This document shows positions 62,997 through 64,000 of a stretch of DNA of 64,000 nucleotides, piece after piece. The stretch is taken from NCBI GenBank assembly GCA_963829545.1, contig CAWHIX010000005.1:96445-160444 (forward strand). Direction: 5' to 3'. Numbering within the stretch: the first letter of the stretch is position 1; the number at the start of each line of letters is the position of its first letter. The notes under the pieces are model-generated. The model was not told the DNA's origin and made no database searches. It worked only from the letters and a program-made list of their open reading frames with translations. The DNA comes from JAXGXJ01 sp963829545 (lineage in GTDB: Bacteria > Actinomycetota > Thermoleophilia > RBG-16-64-13). Made by a program: the position numbers and the translations under genes.

Positions 62997-63814
62997 CTAG
63001 GCCGACCGGGACAAAGGGATATCGCCCAGATTCACGTCTTTCTGCGTGCTGATGGCGCCGTAGAGCTTGGACAGGAAGCCCGCTGCCGCTATCTCGAGGT
63101 CATATGTGCCGACCTCCAGGCCCTCGAAACCAGAAGTCACCGAAGCTGTCGGTGGTCGCGGTCCAAGTGCTGCCACTGGCGGCAGGGTGCAGGCGGCCCC
63201 GATCACTACCTCTTTGGCCACTGGGTCGTAGACCGTGCCGCCGATGAACCTCTTGGGTATGTTCAGGTAGTAGACCCGGGGCTTCTGTCGCTTCGGGATG
63301 GAGGTGCTCGGCGCCGGCGATCAGTTGCCTGGGCCTCAGATTCCTCCATGAACTTGAGGGCCCCGGTGGGGCAGACATCCACGCAGCGAGGCTCTTCCAG
63401 CCAGCATCCAGAAGATGAGCGCAGCCGGTGCATTTCTGGGCGATGTTGAGAGCTCTCGTTCAGATAGATGGCGTCGCTTGCGCAGGCGTCCACGCAGCTC
63501 TTGCATCCCGTGCACTTCTCGGGGTCGATGATGACCAGGCCGTCGTCGCGCTTGTAGATAGCCCCTTCGACGGGGCATGCCTCCATGCAGGCGGCCTCGT
63601 CGCAGTGGTTACAGAGGGTGGGGACGTAATGCATCTTGACCTTGGGCACGGTCCCCCGCACGTACTCGTGCAGCTTGAGCCAGAACTGGCCGGTGTCCGG
63701 CTGGGGCTTGGCGTACGGCGTCCAGTCGTTTCCACAGTGCTCGTCTTTGCAGGCAATCTGGCAGCAGTAGCAGCCGTTGCAGATCGAGGTATCGAAAACG
63801 AACACCTTACTCAT
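62997..63814 (-). pseudogene. Pyrogallol hydroxytransferase-like small subunit, copy 2, interrupted
   Basis: Paralogous to 48354-49184: MSKVFVFDTSICNGCYCCQI, CNHCDEAACMEACPVEGAIY, CTGCKSCVDACASDAIYLNE, and the transthyretin-like end (AKEVVIGAACTL; VGTYDLEIAAAG; VNLGDIPL). The first 120 residues are in one frame. At least six shifts follow (near 63450, 63400, 63330, 63300, 63180, 63125). ATG 63814 overlaps the stop of the large subunit gene (ATGA). The cluster motif CTGCKSCVDACA ends in Ala where Pro is usual. Confidence 0.78.
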
Positions 63815-64000
63815 TTCGATCCATCTCCCTCCTGGATGATCCAGGCGTCAAACCTAAGACCGGAGGCCGGGTCATAGTCCCTTGCGAAGGCCTCGGGGTA
63901 CCTCTCTCTCCACTCTTCCATCTGGGCCATGGTGACCTTCTCGATATTCACGAGGTAGCCGCTGGTGGCCATGCCCCAGCAGTTCTGAGACGTCCCGTTC
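63811..64000 (-). CDS. Pyrogallol hydroxytransferase-like large subunit, copy 2 (3' end only)
   Basis: The last 62 codons before TGA at 63811-63813; the rest lies beyond the window. NCWGMATSGYLVNIEKVTMA, QMEEWRERYPEAFARDYDPA and SGLRFDAWI align with the end of copy 1 (QATSGYLAEVERVSMQQMDE and so on). This part is uninterrupted. Its stop overlaps the small subunit start, so the two were one transcript. Confidence 0.82.
   Translation of the reverse strand, partial: NGTSQNCWGMATSGYLVNIEKVTMAQMEEWRERYPEAFARDYDPASGLRFDAWIIQEGDGSK

Overview
The window is high-GC DNA in which genes are tightly packed, often overlapping by ATGA or TGATG. It looks like an anaerobic or microaerophilic high-GC bacterium, most plausibly a deep-branching actinobacterial lineage. 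Pointers are Thr/Ser-rich extracellular linkers, many GTG and TTG starts, ricT-holB-tmk linkage, FadR-type regulators, an NADH-module-less complex I, ferredoxin-dependent 2-oxoacid oxidoreductase and ADP-forming acyl-CoA synthetase. Lineage is inference; there is no rRNA here.

Layout. 1-7.4 kb: a peptide/oligopeptide ABC transporter operon (binding protein, two permeases, two ATPases) ending in a FAD flavoprotein cut by the window edge, controlled by a divergent GntR regulator with repeats flanking a good promoter. 7.5-14.4 kb: housekeeping block with tRNA-Thr(CGT), ricT, holB, tmk, topA, a STAS anti-anti-sigma factor and a TPR membrane protein. 14.5-26.5 kb: an amidohydrolase followed upstream by a complete nuoABCDHIJKLMN operon without nuoEFG. 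26.7-33 kb: tatC, a GntR regulator fused to an altered HAD domain, TauE/DUF1634 proteins, a VOC protein and a zinc-ribbon membrane protein. 32.5-39.9 kb: a leftward operon with a molybdopterin oxidoreductase and Fe-S subunit, an MBL hydrolase, tag, phosphoketolase, and a CobW-type GTPase with a small partner. 40.1-42.3 kb: ADP-forming acyl-CoA synthetase. 42.3-46.9 kb: 2-oxoacid:ferredoxin oxidoreductase (four subunits), ACT-domain, EthD-like and DUF5674 genes. 47-48.5 kb: an MFS transporter.

48.3-64 kb is the most distinctive part. Two copies of a pyrogallol/phloroglucinol-transhydroxylase-like molybdoenzyme (large and small subunits) are interleaved with two copies of a three-gene redox module: FAD oxidase type B, CCG-type Fe-S protein, FAD oxidase type A. 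This recalls GlcD/GlcE/GlcF. A small ferredoxin, an orphan branched-chain-type binding lipoprotein and a possible vestige of a UbiD-family decarboxylase sit inside. I read it as a locus for anaerobic polyhydroxyaromatic metabolism; the substrate is not established.

The genes suggest one energy economy: 2-oxoacid oxidation gives reduced ferredoxin and acyl-CoA, the synthetase gives ATP, and the reduced ferredoxin (or flavoprotein electrons) could feed the NADH-module-less complex I. At least ten genes carry one frameshift with conserved sequence on both sides, and the last 2.5 kb has a dozen or so. Sequencing error and real decay cannot be separated from the sequence alone.
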